64,000 bases of DNA from Marinobacter sp. LQ44 (GCF_001447155.2 NZ_CP014754.1:1302001-1366000); one strand, 5' to 3'. Counted from the stretch's first letter, positions 1-8,482 are shown. The notes: generated by a model not told the origin, from the sequence alone. Numbers and translations are program-made.

Positions 1-91
1 TGCCAAAGGTATGCTGTGCTACGCACAAGCATTTGGTACGATACCCCCCGCTTGCGTAAGGACTACGCGGCCTGACTGTAAGGGATTATGT

Positions 92-700
92 ATGAAAAGA
101 ACTGGCCTAAAATCCAGCATGAATCGGCACCAAAAAGTCCTGTGCGCCATTCTGCTGCCAATGGTCATCCTCTCGGTACCTCAGATCTTCGGCCCTAAAA
201 ATTTCTGTCCCGATTTAGAGGTTGCCAAGATTGCGCTGTACCTATCGGCATTTATCACCTTCTTGGTATCGCTCTGGGCAAGGTACCTGCTTCATACAGG
301 AAAGATCACTCCGGATCCCCAATGGCATTCGTTTGGCCTTAGCAAAAAGTGCCTCACCTTCATAGGTTGCCCCTTGTTGCTCTGGATGATGTGCCACTTA
401 TCCTTCGGTTACACGATCCCGCGCATCTGGACGATGCTGAGTAGCGAGACCTTAACGGTAGCATACCAAGTCACAAAATACCGTGGCGGTGGTCGCCACT
501 CGTGCAGCTATCAACTTGAGAACGATCAACTGGACCGAATGTATTTCCAAATCTGCGTGCCCAGAGATTTCTGGTATCGATTGCCAGATGGCCCGTTCAT
601 CGCAATGTTCAAAGTTGAGCAATCGCCTTTAGGAATGACATTCAAAGGGTCTGGGGTTAACTGGGCGCCCCTCTCCAGTGAGCCGAACCACAAAGGGTAA
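92..700 (+). CDS. hypothetical membrane protein
   Basis: About 202 residues; I do not recognise the family. The start at 92 is preferred over an earlier in-frame ATG at 11 because an AAGGGA ribosome-binding site lies seven bases upstream. Two hydrophobic segments are visible, roughly residues 20-35 and 50-65, plus a third near 85-105, followed by a likely periplasmic or cytoplasmic domain containing the pair of cysteines in CSYQLENDQ and FQICVPRD. It points toward, and ends 28 bases from, the convergent small membrane gene that follows the PAAR gene, so it may belong to the same secretion or immunity islet, but that is context only. Function unknown. Confidence 0.55.
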   Translation: MKRTGLKSSMNRHQKVLCAILLPMVILSVPQIFGPKNFCPDLEVAKIALYLSAFITFLVSLWARYLLHTGKITPDPQWHSFGLSKKCLTFIGCPLLLWMMCHLSFGYTIPRIWTMLSSETLTVAYQVTKYRGGGRHSCSYQLENDQLDRMYFQICVPRDFWYRLPDGPFIAMFKVEQSPLGMTFKGSGVNWAPLSSEPNHKG

Positions 701-728
701 AAGAAGCTGCGGTGAGTTCTTACACTCA

Positions 729-1124
729 CTAATTAAACATTCCTAGATACCAACCTGAAAAGAAAAACAGAAACATAAGAATCGCATATACGGTGAAAGG
801 CAAGATTACCCAGAGTTTCAACGAAAGAGGCAAGGGCTCCTTCTCGTCACCCATTCTGGATTCGATGCGGGGCCCTATTCGCGGAAGGTTCCGAAATGCA
901 AAGAACGCGTATACATGCCCAACCCTCATCCATCGACCTAGAGGTCCATTCCTCCAGATTATACGGACCTCATCCAGTTTCTTACCGGGCGTTGCGATTC
1001 GCCGCTCGACTTCCTCGGTTTTACGAAAAAATAGTGTGACCATCAAAAACATCAGAATGACGCCAACTACCAATGACGCAACTATTGTAACTTCCGCCAT
1101 TGACGTCAACAGCTCCTCACTCAT
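729..1124 (-). CDS. small two-TM membrane protein, candidate immunity partner of the PAAR protein
   Basis: 131 residues with an N-terminal membrane segment (about residues 10-32) and a C-terminal one (about 105-127) around a basic, arginine-rich cytoplasmic stretch. Its ATG overlaps the 3' end of the PAAR gene by eight bases, so the two are translationally coupled. Small membrane proteins directly downstream of PAAR or pore-forming effectors often act as immunity proteins; that role is inferred from position and topology, not from a recognised family. Confidence 0.6.
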   Translation of the reverse strand: MSEELLTSMAEVTIVASLVVGVILMFLMVTLFFRKTEEVERRIATPGKKLDEVRIIWRNGPLGRWMRVGHVYAFFAFRNLPRIGPRIESRMGDEKEPLPLSLKLWVILPFTVYAILMFLFFFSGWYLGMFN

Positions 1125-2607
1125 GAATAGCCTCTCTCAAGATTTCACCGGCGCCTTCCCCTAATATTCCACCCCCAACCCCGCCAGCGGCAGCGCCGAG
1201 GCCACCAACGATAACTGCACAGGCCACGCCACCGATGCCTGCAGTCGTGACTGCGAAAGCTGTACAGGTAGCAGCTGAGGCTAACCCAACAAGACTTCCT
1301 CCAGCCAGAGAGCCCGTGAACTTACCCCCTTCCCGGTAAGCAACGACCTGACACTGTTTATTATCCCCTACGGTGCATGCCTCACTGATCTTTAAAGCTG
1401 ACATTGACGCGTCTAGCGTTATGCCCAAATAACCCACGTTCCTGGCATATTTTGCCCCCCGAGCCACTCGCTCATAATGCGTTGCATACCCAGGTATACC
1501 GCCAACCCCAGCCGTCTTCCAATTATGCACAATGCTCTTAGATGACAATCCCAACGCCCGCTTTAGTTTTGCATCATCATCCAGTGACATCCCCTTGCGG
1601 GCCACACTTCCCAGAGCAAAATCCAGCTCTTTGAAAAGCGCTCGCCGCTTCTCGAAAAACTCCGGGTGGTTGAGGTGCCCATGCCTCCGGTAACTGTCCT
1701 GATGAAGCCGTTCGATGTTCTTCAAAGTCGACTCAATGCTGCCAATCTGCTTGGAAACCATCACGGCGCCTGCACCCAGACCCGCAGAACCTGTCGAGGT
1801 GATGGCCTCCAATAAATCGTAGTATTTGACAAGAAACTGCGCTTCATCCTGCTCCAGTGACCTAACCTGGGCATTCATCTGCGCCGCCACCTCCATCAAC
1901 TCGATTTCTTTTTGAGTGCATTCCATGCCCTCTGGATCACCCAGCACAATCATCTCACCGGGCATCAGCTGTCCGCCCAGGCCTGGATTCAAACGATCAA
2001 AATGATCTGGCTTTGCCGAGGCGTCTCCGTACAAAGCGCTCAATAGCTCCGTCTTGCTTATCGGCGTCTGAACGACATGGTAACCCGGCTCTACCGCAGC
2101 CTGAGACTGATTCTTTGTTGGGGATGAGATTGGAGTTGATGCCGCCATACTGGATGCAGCCGGCCCACCTGCCGAAGCGTTGCTCGCGCCTTTACCCGCA
2201 TCACTGGCACCTCGTGACTCCGGAATAGTGCTACCGGAGTGATTAGACGGAGAGACCGACTGCTGGGCTGACTCTGACGGCGCCGGTGAGATACCCGAAA
2301 ACGGCGTGGGCGTGAAGGTATCACCAATTACAACGCTACCACTGCCAATCGTGACGCCCCCGCAGGAAATCGCGCTGCCAGTTACCGCCGCAGGAATACC
2401 GTTAATGAGCACAGTTGCCGAACCTGCAGCGATGGCTCGCGGGTGGGGAGGGTGTTTGGGTTTGGAGTGCGGGGCGAGAGGATCACCCACGCGGGCAACA
2501 GGTTTGCCGTCGATCAGTACATCGGGGGAGCCGGCAATAACCGGGGTGGGTGGAAATCCTTCATGATCTGTACCCAAGTCACCCAGCAACACAACTTTCT
2601 TGCTCAT
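1117..2607 (-). CDS. PAAR domain-containing protein, putative T6SS effector
   Basis: About 496 residues. The start MSKKVVLLGD at 2607 is chosen because a strong AAGGAAGGAG site lies just upstream; an in-frame ATG at 2634 lacks one. Residues 1-95 form a PAAR repeat domain (HEGFPPTPV, GSPDVLIDGKPVARVGDP, PHPRAIAAGSATVLINGIP), the cone that caps the VgrG spike of type VI secretion. A Ser/Ala-rich linker follows, then a LysM-like patch (YHVVQTPISKTELLSALYG). The last 70 residues are a Gly/Ala-rich hydrophobic stretch resembling glycine-zipper, membrane-inserting tails. No catalytic motif was recognised, so a membrane-active toxin is a reasonable guess. No VgrG or other T6SS gene is in the window; it would be an orphan effector. 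Confidence 0.75.
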   Translation of the reverse strand: MSKKVVLLGDLGTDHEGFPPTPVIAGSPDVLIDGKPVARVGDPLAPHSKPKHPPHPRAIAAGSATVLINGIPAAVTGSAISCGGVTIGSGSVVIGDTFTPTPFSGISPAPSESAQQSVSPSNHSGSTIPESRGASDAGKGASNASAGGPAASSMAASTPISSPTKNQSQAAVEPGYHVVQTPISKTELLSALYGDASAKPDHFDRLNPGLGGQLMPGEMIVLGDPEGMECTQKEIELMEVAAQMNAQVRSLEQDEAQFLVKYYDLLEAITSTGSAGLGAGAVMVSKQIGSIESTLKNIERLHQDSYRRHGHLNHPEFFEKRRALFKELDFALGSVARKGMSLDDDAKLKRALGLSSKSIVHNWKTAGVGGIPGYATHYERVARGAKYARNVGYLGITLDASMSALKISEACTVGDNKQCQVVAYREGGKFTGSLAGGSLVGLASAATCTAFAVTTAGIGGVACAVIVGGLGAAAGGVGGGILGEGAGEILREAIHE

Positions 2608-2812
2608 TCCTTTGCTCCTTCCTTGAAGAGTCATCCATCGATTTCAGGGGCCGTCACTGGCACCGCACGCCATATGGTAAACAAAGACTCACGAAGACCC
2701 AACCCAAAAGTTGGTACAGACAGATACCGTTTGATAGGTGTATAAGTTTGAATCCGTTGGCCTTCCGGCACAAGATTCCCACACTATGCTCAGGGCCGTG
2801 GCCTGCACTCAA
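2608..2812. other. intergenic region, no gene seen
   Basis: About 200 bases between the divergent PAAR and deoxyribosyltransferase-like genes. It must hold both promoters. I see no strong inverted repeat or conserved ORF in it. Confidence 0.4.
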
Positions 2813-3376
2813 ATGAGAGACCTCATTAACGTGGCAAAACCAAAACGCATCTACCTAGCCGGCCCAGAGGTGTTCTTCCCGGAGGAAGAACACCAGGCCA
2901 TCGTGGCTGAGAAAAAACGCCTGCTCCGGGACGCCGGATTCGAGGGCGTCGACCCGCTGGACACAGCGCTCGAGTTTTCGGATGAGGAGGTAAAACACGA
3001 GCGTGGCCACCGGATATACCAGGCCAACCGCGAACTGATGGACAGCTGCGACGCCATCATTGCCAACCTCACACCGTTTCGCGGTATTAGCGCCGATCCG
3101 GGTACTGTGTTCGAGGTGGGTTACATGATCGGCCAGGGCAAGCCCGCGTTCGGGTTTACCCTGGACAGCCGGTTTTATCAGCAACGGGCAGGTGCAACCT
3201 GCCAGGACGAACTGGGCCATACCATTGAGGATTTCGAGATGAGCGATAACCTGATGATCGAAGGCGGAATCCGCGAATCCGGTGGCCAGCTGTTTTTGGC
3301 GCTGCGGCCAGGCGAACACCCGTTCTACTCAGCGGAGCTGTTCCACCGCTGTGTGCGGGCGATCGACGATGCCTGA
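2813..3376 (+). CDS. nucleoside 2-deoxyribosyltransferase family protein
   Basis: About 187 residues from ATG 2813; a GTG at 2831 is an alternative start and the ORF stays open upstream to 2738. The opening KRIYLAGPEVFFP, the central ANRELMDSCDAIIANLTPFRG and the following SADPGTVFEVGYMIGQGKP are the family's nucleotide-binding loop, acidic cluster and the catalytic Glu region (FEVG). Such enzymes cleave or swap the N-glycosidic bond of deoxynucleosides. The next gene, read in another frame directly after its stop, is an ADP-ribosylglycohydrolase relic, so the pair may once have acted in nucleotide or NAD-derivative turnover. Confidence 0.8.
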   Translation: MRDLINVAKPKRIYLAGPEVFFPEEEHQAIVAEKKRLLRDAGFEGVDPLDTALEFSDEEVKHERGHRIYQANRELMDSCDAIIANLTPFRGISADPGTVFEVGYMIGQGKPAFGFTLDSRFYQQRAGATCQDELGHTIEDFEMSDNLMIEGGIRESGGQLFLALRPGEHPFYSAELFHRCVRAIDDA

Positions 3377-3378
3377 CC

Positions 3379-4147
3379 ACCCATTATCTTTGCAGCCGCG
3401 TGCTCATGCGCTGCCTCGCGGAAGATAACGGGCACTATCGCTCACAAACCTTCCTCAAGGCCTACATCGGTTTTATGACCGCCGATCCTCCCCGCCACCC
3501 AGACACCTATGCCGAATCCTACCATCGCGGATTCTTTGCCAACCTTGAGAAAGGCCTTCCGCCAGAAAAATGCGGCATGGTCACCCACGACACCCCCCTC
3601 GGTTGGCGGCCTGATAACCATCGCACCGCTGGTATTTTCGGAACGCCTGCGGGGTACGAGCATTCCCTATCTTCAAGCCCTTTGCCGGGAAAACTTGACG
3701 CTCACCCACCCGGATGAAGGCCTGATGCAAGTGTGCGACCGCTACGTAACCTTATTGTGCGGCCTGATGGAAGGGCCAGGCGAAGACGGCATAAAAGCAC
3801 TCCTTGAAGACGCCGCCAAAGGTGCGCGGGGACTGGATGTTGCCGCCCTGTTGAAACGAAATCTGCCAGAAAACCAGGTAGTTGGCCGGATGTACTCGCC
3901 CGCATGTTACATCTCAGATTCCTGGCCGCTGGTACTGTACCTCGCCTACAAATACCGTCACGATCCATGGCTTGCACTGCGGGTGAACACCAACCTGGGC
4001 GGCGATAACGTGCATCGGGTTATGATTATTGGGGCTCTGCTGGGGCTGACCAGTGATAACGTGGCCAACCAGTGGTTTGATCAGCTGGTGAAACACGAGG
4101 ACATTGACCAGGAAATTGCCGCGCTGATCGATTCAGCAAATGTTTAG
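3379..4147 (+). pseudogene. ADP-ribosylglycohydrolase, 5'-truncated and frameshifted
   Basis: Two reading frames together give one ADP-ribosylglycohydrolase-like product. The first (to about 3597) reads ADPPRHPDTYAESYHRGFF and ends in THDTP; the second continues SVGGLITIAPLV and runs to 4147 with the C-terminal LRVNTNLGGDNVHRVMIIGA, the metal-binding region of the family. They join if one C is removed from the six-C run at 3593-3598. The N-terminal third of the family, which holds the first metal ligands, is not visible, and the homology starts right after the preceding stop. Either a real pseudogene or, for the frameshift only, a sequencing error in the homopolymer. Confidence 0.75.
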
Positions 4148-4386
4148 AAAAACTCAACAACGCTCACAGACAGCCAAAACAAAAAGAAAGCACCGGCAAG
4201 AAGCAACACTGCACCATGAACCGCCAGGTTCCTCCGGATAGTTGGAGCAGGCTTTGGCGGGAAGCTGAAGTATTCCTCACCAAACAACCCAACGCCGCAG
4301 CTCTCACAGTAATTCTTAGAGTAAGAAACCCGCAACGCAGATGGCTCAAACTTTTTTCGGCAGCTGTAACAACTGGGTTTAAACAT
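4144..4386 (-). CDS. small zinc-ribbon-like membrane protein
   Basis: 80 residues. The N-terminus has CYSC at 7-10 and CESC at 28-31, a spacing typical of a four-cysteine zinc ribbon, followed by one hydrophobic segment (about residues 55-78). I do not recognise a named family. It is convergent with the ADP-ribosylglycohydrolase relic, sharing four bases, and lies downstream of trxC on the same strand. Confidence 0.6.
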   Translation of the reverse strand: MFKPSCYSCRKKFEPSALRVSYSKNYCESCGVGLFGEEYFSFPPKPAPTIRRNLAVHGAVLLLAGAFFLFWLSVSVVEFF

Positions 4387-4437
4387 GTCGGGTTCGGGTA
4401 CGTTCTTATTGAGAGTGGAAATGCCGCTAATTCACCA

Positions 4438-4461
4438 GAAAACAGATCTGTCCCGGCTTCC
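4438..4461 (+). repeat. copy 1 of the CTGTCCCGG-type short repeat
   Basis: Sequence GAAAACAGATCTGTCCCGGC followed by TTCC, one of seven related copies in the 4.4-17.6 kb region. It sits just beyond the trxC stop codon. Confidence 0.6.
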
Positions 4462-4466
4462 CGGAG

Positions 4467-4907
4467 CTACCGAATACCGCTCGATTGAAGCCACTGGCTG
4501 ATCTGCGCCTGATTCATGGCACCGCTCTGACGAGCCACTTCCCGGCCGTTCTGGAACAGGATCATTGTGGGTATGCTGCGAATGCCAAACTGCCCGGCAG
4601 GCCCCTGTGACTGTTCGGTGTTCAGCTTGGCAAAGCGCACTTTACCCTGCCAGGTTTTCGCCGCCTGCTCGAACTGTGGCGCCATGGCTTTGCAGGGGCC
4701 ACACCAACTGGCCCAGAAATCCACCAGTACCGGCACATCGCTGCGCCCGGTGTGTGCCGCAAACGACTGCTCCGTAAGATCCAGCACCTGGTCTGGCCAG
4801 AGAGCTTGTTTGCACGCGCCGCAGTTGCCACCGGCCGAAAGCTTCTCGGCCGGTACGCGGTTGGTTTTGTGGCAATGGGGGCATACGAGGTGTCGGATGT
4901 CAGTCAT
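4467..4907 (-). CDS. trxC: thioredoxin 2 (TrxC)
   Basis: 146 residues, the usual TrxC length. The N-terminal zinc finger has Cys9, Cys12, Cys29 and Cys32, and the thioredoxin fold has the active site WCGPC (Cys69/Cys72) and the cis-proline in RSIPTMILF. It is a cytosolic disulfide reductase reduced by thioredoxin reductase. It stands alone, flanked by short accessory genes and a repeat copy at its 3' end. Confidence 0.95.
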   Translation of the reverse strand: MTDIRHLVCPHCHKTNRVPAEKLSAGGNCGACKQALWPDQVLDLTEQSFAAHTGRSDVPVLVDFWASWCGPCKAMAPQFEQAAKTWQGKVRFAKLNTEQSQGPAGQFGIRSIPTMILFQNGREVARQSGAMNQAQISQWLQSSGIR

Positions 4908-4932
4908 GATAGGTCGACCTCTGATTGATTAG

Positions 4933-5148
4933 ATGGTTGAATTAATCGGGTCAAATGGCCGGAAATCAAGTGGCGAGCTATTTGAGATCCGCGCAAAAGC
5001 CAAGGAAGGAATAGGTAGAGGCATCTTCTGCTACATGCAGGGTAAGCGAATCATCATCCTGCACGTCTTTGTAAAGAAGGGGCACAAAATACCGAAGAAA
5101 GACCTGGAGCTCGCCAACGAGCGATTGAAGGAGGTCAAAAAATCATGA
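4933..5148 (+). CDS. RelE/HigB-type (Gp49-like) toxin, apparently N-terminally short
   Basis: 71 residues. LFEIRAKAKEGIGRGIFCYM, IIILHVFVKKGHKIPKKDLELA matches the C-terminal two thirds of phage-derived Gp49-like/HigB toxins, which inhibit translation. Typical members have about 100-115 residues. An in-frame TAG at 4930-4932 immediately precedes the ATG, so the missing 30-40 residues cannot be encoded in frame here. Its stop overlaps the antitoxin start (ATGA at 5145), the toxin-first order usual for HigBA. It may be an inactive remnant kept with its antitoxin. Confidence 0.75.
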   Translation: MVELIGSNGRKSSGELFEIRAKAKEGIGRGIFCYMQGKRIIILHVFVKKGHKIPKKDLELANERLKEVKKS

Positions 5149-5435
5149 ATTTCAAACAGTTTAAGCAAAAGGCACTGGAAAATCCTGAGATACGCCGGGA
5201 ATACGATTCACTTCAAGACGAATTCAGCCTGATCGATCAGCTGATTACGATGAGAACCAAAGCGGGCCTCACCCAGGAGGACGTTGCGAAGAAACTCGGA
5301 ACGAACAAAAGCAACATATCCAGACTAGAACGCGGCCGAAGCAATCCGAGTTGGGGAACACTAAGCAAATACGCCGAGGCCTGCGGATTTCGGGTGAAGC
5401 TGGAAGCTGTTGAAGATGACAGAGCATCGGCATGA
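5145..5435 (+). CDS. XRE-family antitoxin (HigA-like)
   Basis: 96 residues. A helix-turn-helix spans about residues 32-75 (MRTKAGLTQEDVAKKLGTNK, SNISRLERGRSNPSWGTLSK). The start overlaps the preceding toxin by four bases. Expected to neutralise the toxin and repress the operon. Confidence 0.85.
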   Translation: MNFKQFKQKALENPEIRREYDSLQDEFSLIDQLITMRTKAGLTQEDVAKKLGTNKSNISRLERGRSNPSWGTLSKYAEACGFRVKLEAVEDDRASA

Positions 5436-5517
5436 TGGGTGAACCAATGCAGGCGCTCGACCGCGTGGTCAAGGTAGTATTGGAACAACCTGCCCATGCC
5501 CCACAACAAGGAACAGG

Positions 5518-6045
5518 ATGAGCAAACCTGGCATCATTAAACCCGAAATCCGATACCTCCTGTACTTCGCAGTGTTCTGGGTTGTATTGCTCGCCGCTGT
5601 CACGCATTTTTTCGGCAGTTGGGACTCCCAACAAAACAACCCTAACCAGCAACTGGTCAGCCACACTCGCGGCAGCGTCACAGAAATTGAACTGCAGGCC
5701 AACCGCCAGGGCCATTATTTGGCAAACGGCACCATCAACAACCAGCGTGTCACCTTCATCCTGGATACCGGTGCCACAACCGTGGCAGTCTCAGAATCCC
5801 TCGCCCAAAAAGCAGGCCTTAGAAAGGGCCAATCCGGCCGTGCACATACCGCCGCTGGTGCAGTCAATGTGTGGAGCACGACCATTCAGGAACTCCGCCT
5901 GGGCGACATGACATTCTACAATGTACCCGGCACCATCAACCCCGCCATGGACCCAGACATGGTGTTGCTGGGCATGAGCGTGCTTGGGCAGCTTAACTTT
6001 TCCCAGCAATCGGGCGTTCTAACCCTGAGTCAGGATAATCGTTGA
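5518..6045 (+). CDS. membrane-anchored retropepsin-like aspartic protease (TIGR02281-type)
   Basis: 175 residues: a transmembrane anchor at about 12-30, a short linker, then a clan AA retropepsin-like domain with the catalytic FILDTGATTVAVS (Asp83-Thr-Gly-Ala), a flap region, and the second hydrophobic-hydrophobic-Gly element MVLLGMSVLGQL. Proteins of this type act as homodimers in the periplasm; substrates are mostly unknown. It stands alone between two toxin-antitoxin pairs. Confidence 0.85.
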   Translation: MSKPGIIKPEIRYLLYFAVFWVVLLAAVTHFFGSWDSQQNNPNQQLVSHTRGSVTEIELQANRQGHYLANGTINNQRVTFILDTGATTVAVSESLAQKAGLRKGQSGRAHTAAGAVNVWSTTIQELRLGDMTFYNVPGTINPAMDPDMVLLGMSVLGQLNFSQQSGVLTLSQDNR

Positions 6046-6064
6046 GAAGGGGTGAGGCCTCCAC

Positions 6065-6376
6065 TCAAGCCGCGCGAGGAGATCCGTTATCCTCCCCGGC
6101 CTGCAATGTCCAGGTCATCCCCAAAGCCCGCCCCGCTTTCACAAGCGTTGTGATAGTTACACCAGTATCCTTCTCATCAAGAAGGCGGTTAACCACCGTT
6201 CGGCTGGTATGCATTTTCTGGGCAAGCTGAGACTTATTCACACCCGTTTGCCCCATCGCCTGCTGAATCTGCCAGACGATCACCCGCTTCAGCGCCTCAG
6301 CCTCTACTTGCTCAAGTGTGCCGTCAGCTTCAAGTAGATCATCGAGAGAGCTGCCAACGTGTTTATGCTGTGTCAT
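6065..6376 (-). CDS. XRE-family antitoxin
   Basis: 103 residues starting MTQHKHVGSSLDDLLEADG at 6376; the ORF stays open upstream because it overlaps the toxin frame. HTH region KSQLAQKMHTSRTVVNRLLD, near residues 50-72, followed by TITTLVKAGRALG. Lies 14 bases downstream of the toxin stop. Together they form a HigBA-like operon on the minus strand. Confidence 0.85.
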   Translation of the reverse strand: MTQHKHVGSSLDDLLEADGTLEQVEAEALKRVIVWQIQQAMGQTGVNKSQLAQKMHTSRTVVNRLLDEKDTGVTITTLVKAGRALGMTWTLQAGEDNGSPRAA

Positions 6377-6390
6377 TTTCTTGCTCCCAT

Positions 6391-6744
6391 TCAGACAAGA
6401 TTCTTCTTTCGATCTCTCGCCTTTGCCAACTCTTGATCTGGTGTTTTCTGAGTCTTTTTGATGAAACCATTTAGCAACACCATGTCCCCACAAAACATTG
6501 TGAATATGACTCGTGCAATCCGACCGTTCGAGAGGTCACTGCGGACTTCCCACAAGTCTGCATTGGCCTTGCCGGAGCCCCCCCTTACCAAGGGCATACC
6601 CAGTGGCCATCCATATTCCACAGTCTTCAGATCAGTTCCGATCACTGAGCGATCCTCCTTATCAAGCTTCAGCAACCACTCTTTGACCGGCTCTCGACCA
6701 TTGGCTGTTCTGTAAAATACGACGTTAACTGTTTTCCTTGTCAT
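6391..6744 (-). CDS. RelE/HigB-type (Gp49-like) toxin
   Basis: 117 residues from ATG 6744. VVFYRTANGREPVKEWLLKL, then IGTDLKTVEYGWPLGMPLVR, LWEVRSDL and IARVIFTM with GFIKKTQKTPDQELAKARDR are the signature blocks of full-length Gp49-like toxins, which act on ribosome-bound mRNA. It precedes its antitoxin on the minus strand. Unlike the pair at 4.9 kb this toxin looks intact. Confidence 0.88.
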   Translation of the reverse strand: MTRKTVNVVFYRTANGREPVKEWLLKLDKEDRSVIGTDLKTVEYGWPLGMPLVRGGSGKANADLWEVRSDLSNGRIARVIFTMFCGDMVLLNGFIKKTQKTPDQELAKARDRKKNLV

Positions 6745-6864
6745 ACAACCCCTTCCTTGGCGCAACCCAAGCGTACCTAAATAGGTTCACTTATGCCAGC
6801 CTTCCACCCCTGAAGGTTTGTCAGGTAGTACTCAAAATCACGACTGAACTATCAGGGAAACTGC

Positions 6865-6888
6865 GAAAATAAATCTGTCCCGGCTTCC
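6865..6888 (+). repeat. copy 2 of the CTGTCCCGG-type short repeat
   Basis: GAAAATAAATCTGTCCCGGC followed by TTCC, 50-odd bases upstream of the glutamate-cysteine ligase-like relic. Confidence 0.6.
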
Positions 6889-6941
6889 ACACCTCATTTC
6901 CGCTACTATCAAAGTAAGCCAGTGCTAGAGACACAGCTGCT

Positions 6942-7440
6942 ATGGGACTGTCGATAGAAAAATCGGAATTTACAGAGGAAGAATTTGACCGGTTTGCGGC
7001 CAAGGTGCGAACGGACCTCACCGCACTCACCCGCCTCCTGGACCGGCCCGGCTTTGGTGAGGGAGAATCTTCCATTGGCGCCGAGGTCGAGTTCTACATC
7101 GTAAACCCGGACCTGCGTGTTCAACCGATCAACACAGAAATAGCCGCCAGGGTTCAGGATCCATATCGGTGGCAATGACGTCACCAACCTGGAAGCAGAC
7201 GACGTCACCATGGAAGGGGCCACCAACTCTGGGACGAAACCCGTATCGCCCTGTTCAAACAATCCGTCGACAGCCGCTCGCCCAACCACAGAACCTGGAA
7301 ACACCCGCCAAGGGTTTATTACGGCAACGGCTGGGCACGCAGCGCCTGGGAGCTGTTTGCAGCCTCGGCATCCTTGTATCCCACCATCCTGCCATTGATG
7401 TCCGAAGAAGATCCGATGGCGGTTATCGCTACGCCAAGTG
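6942..7440 (+). pseudogene. glutamate-cysteine ligase-like gene, fragments
   Basis: The first 78 codons from ATG 6942 (FDRFAAKVRTDLTALTRLL, GEGESSIGAEVEFYIVNPDL) look like an intact N-terminus of a glutamate-cysteine ligase-type protein. After 7178 the frame breaks. A short DDVTMEGA block and then, in another frame, LWDETRIALFKQSVDSRSPN and YYGNGWARSAWELFAASASL continue the family, with the intervening 150 or so residues missing. After EEDPMA the similarity stops. Several internal deletions and frame changes make this clearly dead. Confidence 0.7.
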
Positions 7441-7830
7441 CCCGGCGGGCGTGACCATCACCAACGACGCGGCCCATCAAGCGCTGGCATCGCTCTTTAC
7501 CGACCGGCTGATCATGACGGACCTTCGCCTGGGGGCACTGATGGAATATTCCGAGCAGGAGGTCCCCACCGTGACCATCGAGTGTGGCGGGGCTCAGGAT
7601 GATCTCGCGCACCAACTGGCGTACGAAGGGCTTGTTCGGTATGCCTCACAGCCAGACGTGCTATCGCTGGAGAAAGCGGACTGGAACGTTGCTGACAGCT
7701 TCAAATCAAGGATGGGCGAATCTACCCCGCCCAGGCCATCAAGACCTGCATGATCACCACCAACCCGGTGGTTGCGAAGAGCGATTGCTTGTTCTATGCC
7801 GTCAAAGCCACGGGCGAACCCATTTTTTAG
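7441..7830 (+). pseudogene. M14-type succinylglutamate desuccinylase/aspartoacylase-like relic (copy 1)
   Basis: One frame reads AAHQALASLFTDRLIMTDLR, LGALMEYSEQEVPTVTIECG and EGLVRYASQPDVLSLEKADW, matching the zinc-dependent deacylase family around its catalytic Glu (TIECG). After the NVA at about 7693 a stretch is deleted and the frame changes, ending GRIYPAQAIKTCMITTNPVV, AKSDCLFYAVKATGEPIF and a stop at 7828-7830. A second, differently deleted copy lies at 15998-16428. The start, with its zinc-binding residues, is missing. Confidence 0.65.
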
Positions 7831-7944
7831 ACCATAGCGAACCGCTTTTCATCGTAACTTAACCACCAGAGTCACCTTATCTCCTAGACAGGAAATTCAC
7901 AGATTGGCAGATTATGCCAATGCATTTCCGACAGGATCACTCCA

Positions 7945-8232
7945 ATGGCAACGAGAAACATCGTACTCACTAACCATCAATCCCAGGTAGTCGATCACCT
8001 GGTTGCCTCGGGCCGTTATCAAAATGCGAGCGAGGTACTTCGAGCCGGCCTGAGAATGGTTGAGGAAGCCGAGTCCCGCTACGCCACGAAAATGAATGAG
8101 CTAAGAGCCGCCATCGATGCGGGCCAGACAGACCTGGAGGCTGGCAGAACCAGAACATTCACTGCTGACCAGTTCGCTACTTACCTTTCAGAGCGTGCGG
8201 AGCACGCCATCAGGGAGAAACGGGATACCTGA
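7945..8232 (+). CDS. ParD-type antitoxin
   Basis: 95 residues. ATRNIVLTNHQSQVVDHLVA with GRYQNASEVLRAGLRMVEE is the ribbon-helix-helix of CC2985-type ParD antitoxins, followed by a partner-binding tail. Its toxin survives only as a fragment nine bases downstream, so this is an orphan antitoxin unless it acts on another ParE. Confidence 0.85.
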   Translation: MATRNIVLTNHQSQVVDHLVASGRYQNASEVLRAGLRMVEEAESRYATKMNELRAAIDAGQTDLEAGRTRTFTADQFATYLSERAEHAIREKRDT

Positions 8233-8240
8233 TTAGGTCT

Positions 8241-8396
8241 GACATTCGGTCCGGAATCGCTACCTATCCGCTTGCAAGGGAAGGCAAAGCTTCACCCCAT
8301 CAGTTTTATCTTAAGATGGAAAAGGATGCACACAATCAGTCCATTATCATTCTTCGGGTCTTGCACCAAAGGATGGATCCTGAGGCGCACCTATGA
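8241..8396 (+). pseudogene. ParE-type toxin, C-terminal relic
   Basis: A 51-codon open stretch, DIRSGIATYPLAREGKASPH then SIIILRVLHQRMDPEAHL and TGA, matches the last half of ParE toxins (the usual ending is IRVLHQRMD-P-x-x-L). The N-terminal 45-50 residues are absent and no start codon precedes it in frame. It lies immediately after parD, where an intact parE would be. Confidence 0.75.
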
Positions 8397-8431
8397 CTTC
8401 CAAACTATCTGATTACTGGTTGCCAGCAGAT

Positions 8432-8482
8432 AGAATAAATCTGTCCCGATCTTATCTCGAAAATAAATCTGTCCCGGTTTTC
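8432..8482 (+). repeat. copies 3 and 4 of the CTGTCCCGG-type short repeat, in tandem
   Basis: AGAATAAATCTGTCCCGATC at 8432 and GAAAATAAATCTGTCCCGGT from 8459, both in the same orientation. The second sits 36 bases from the stop of the small ORF on the other strand. Confidence 0.6.
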
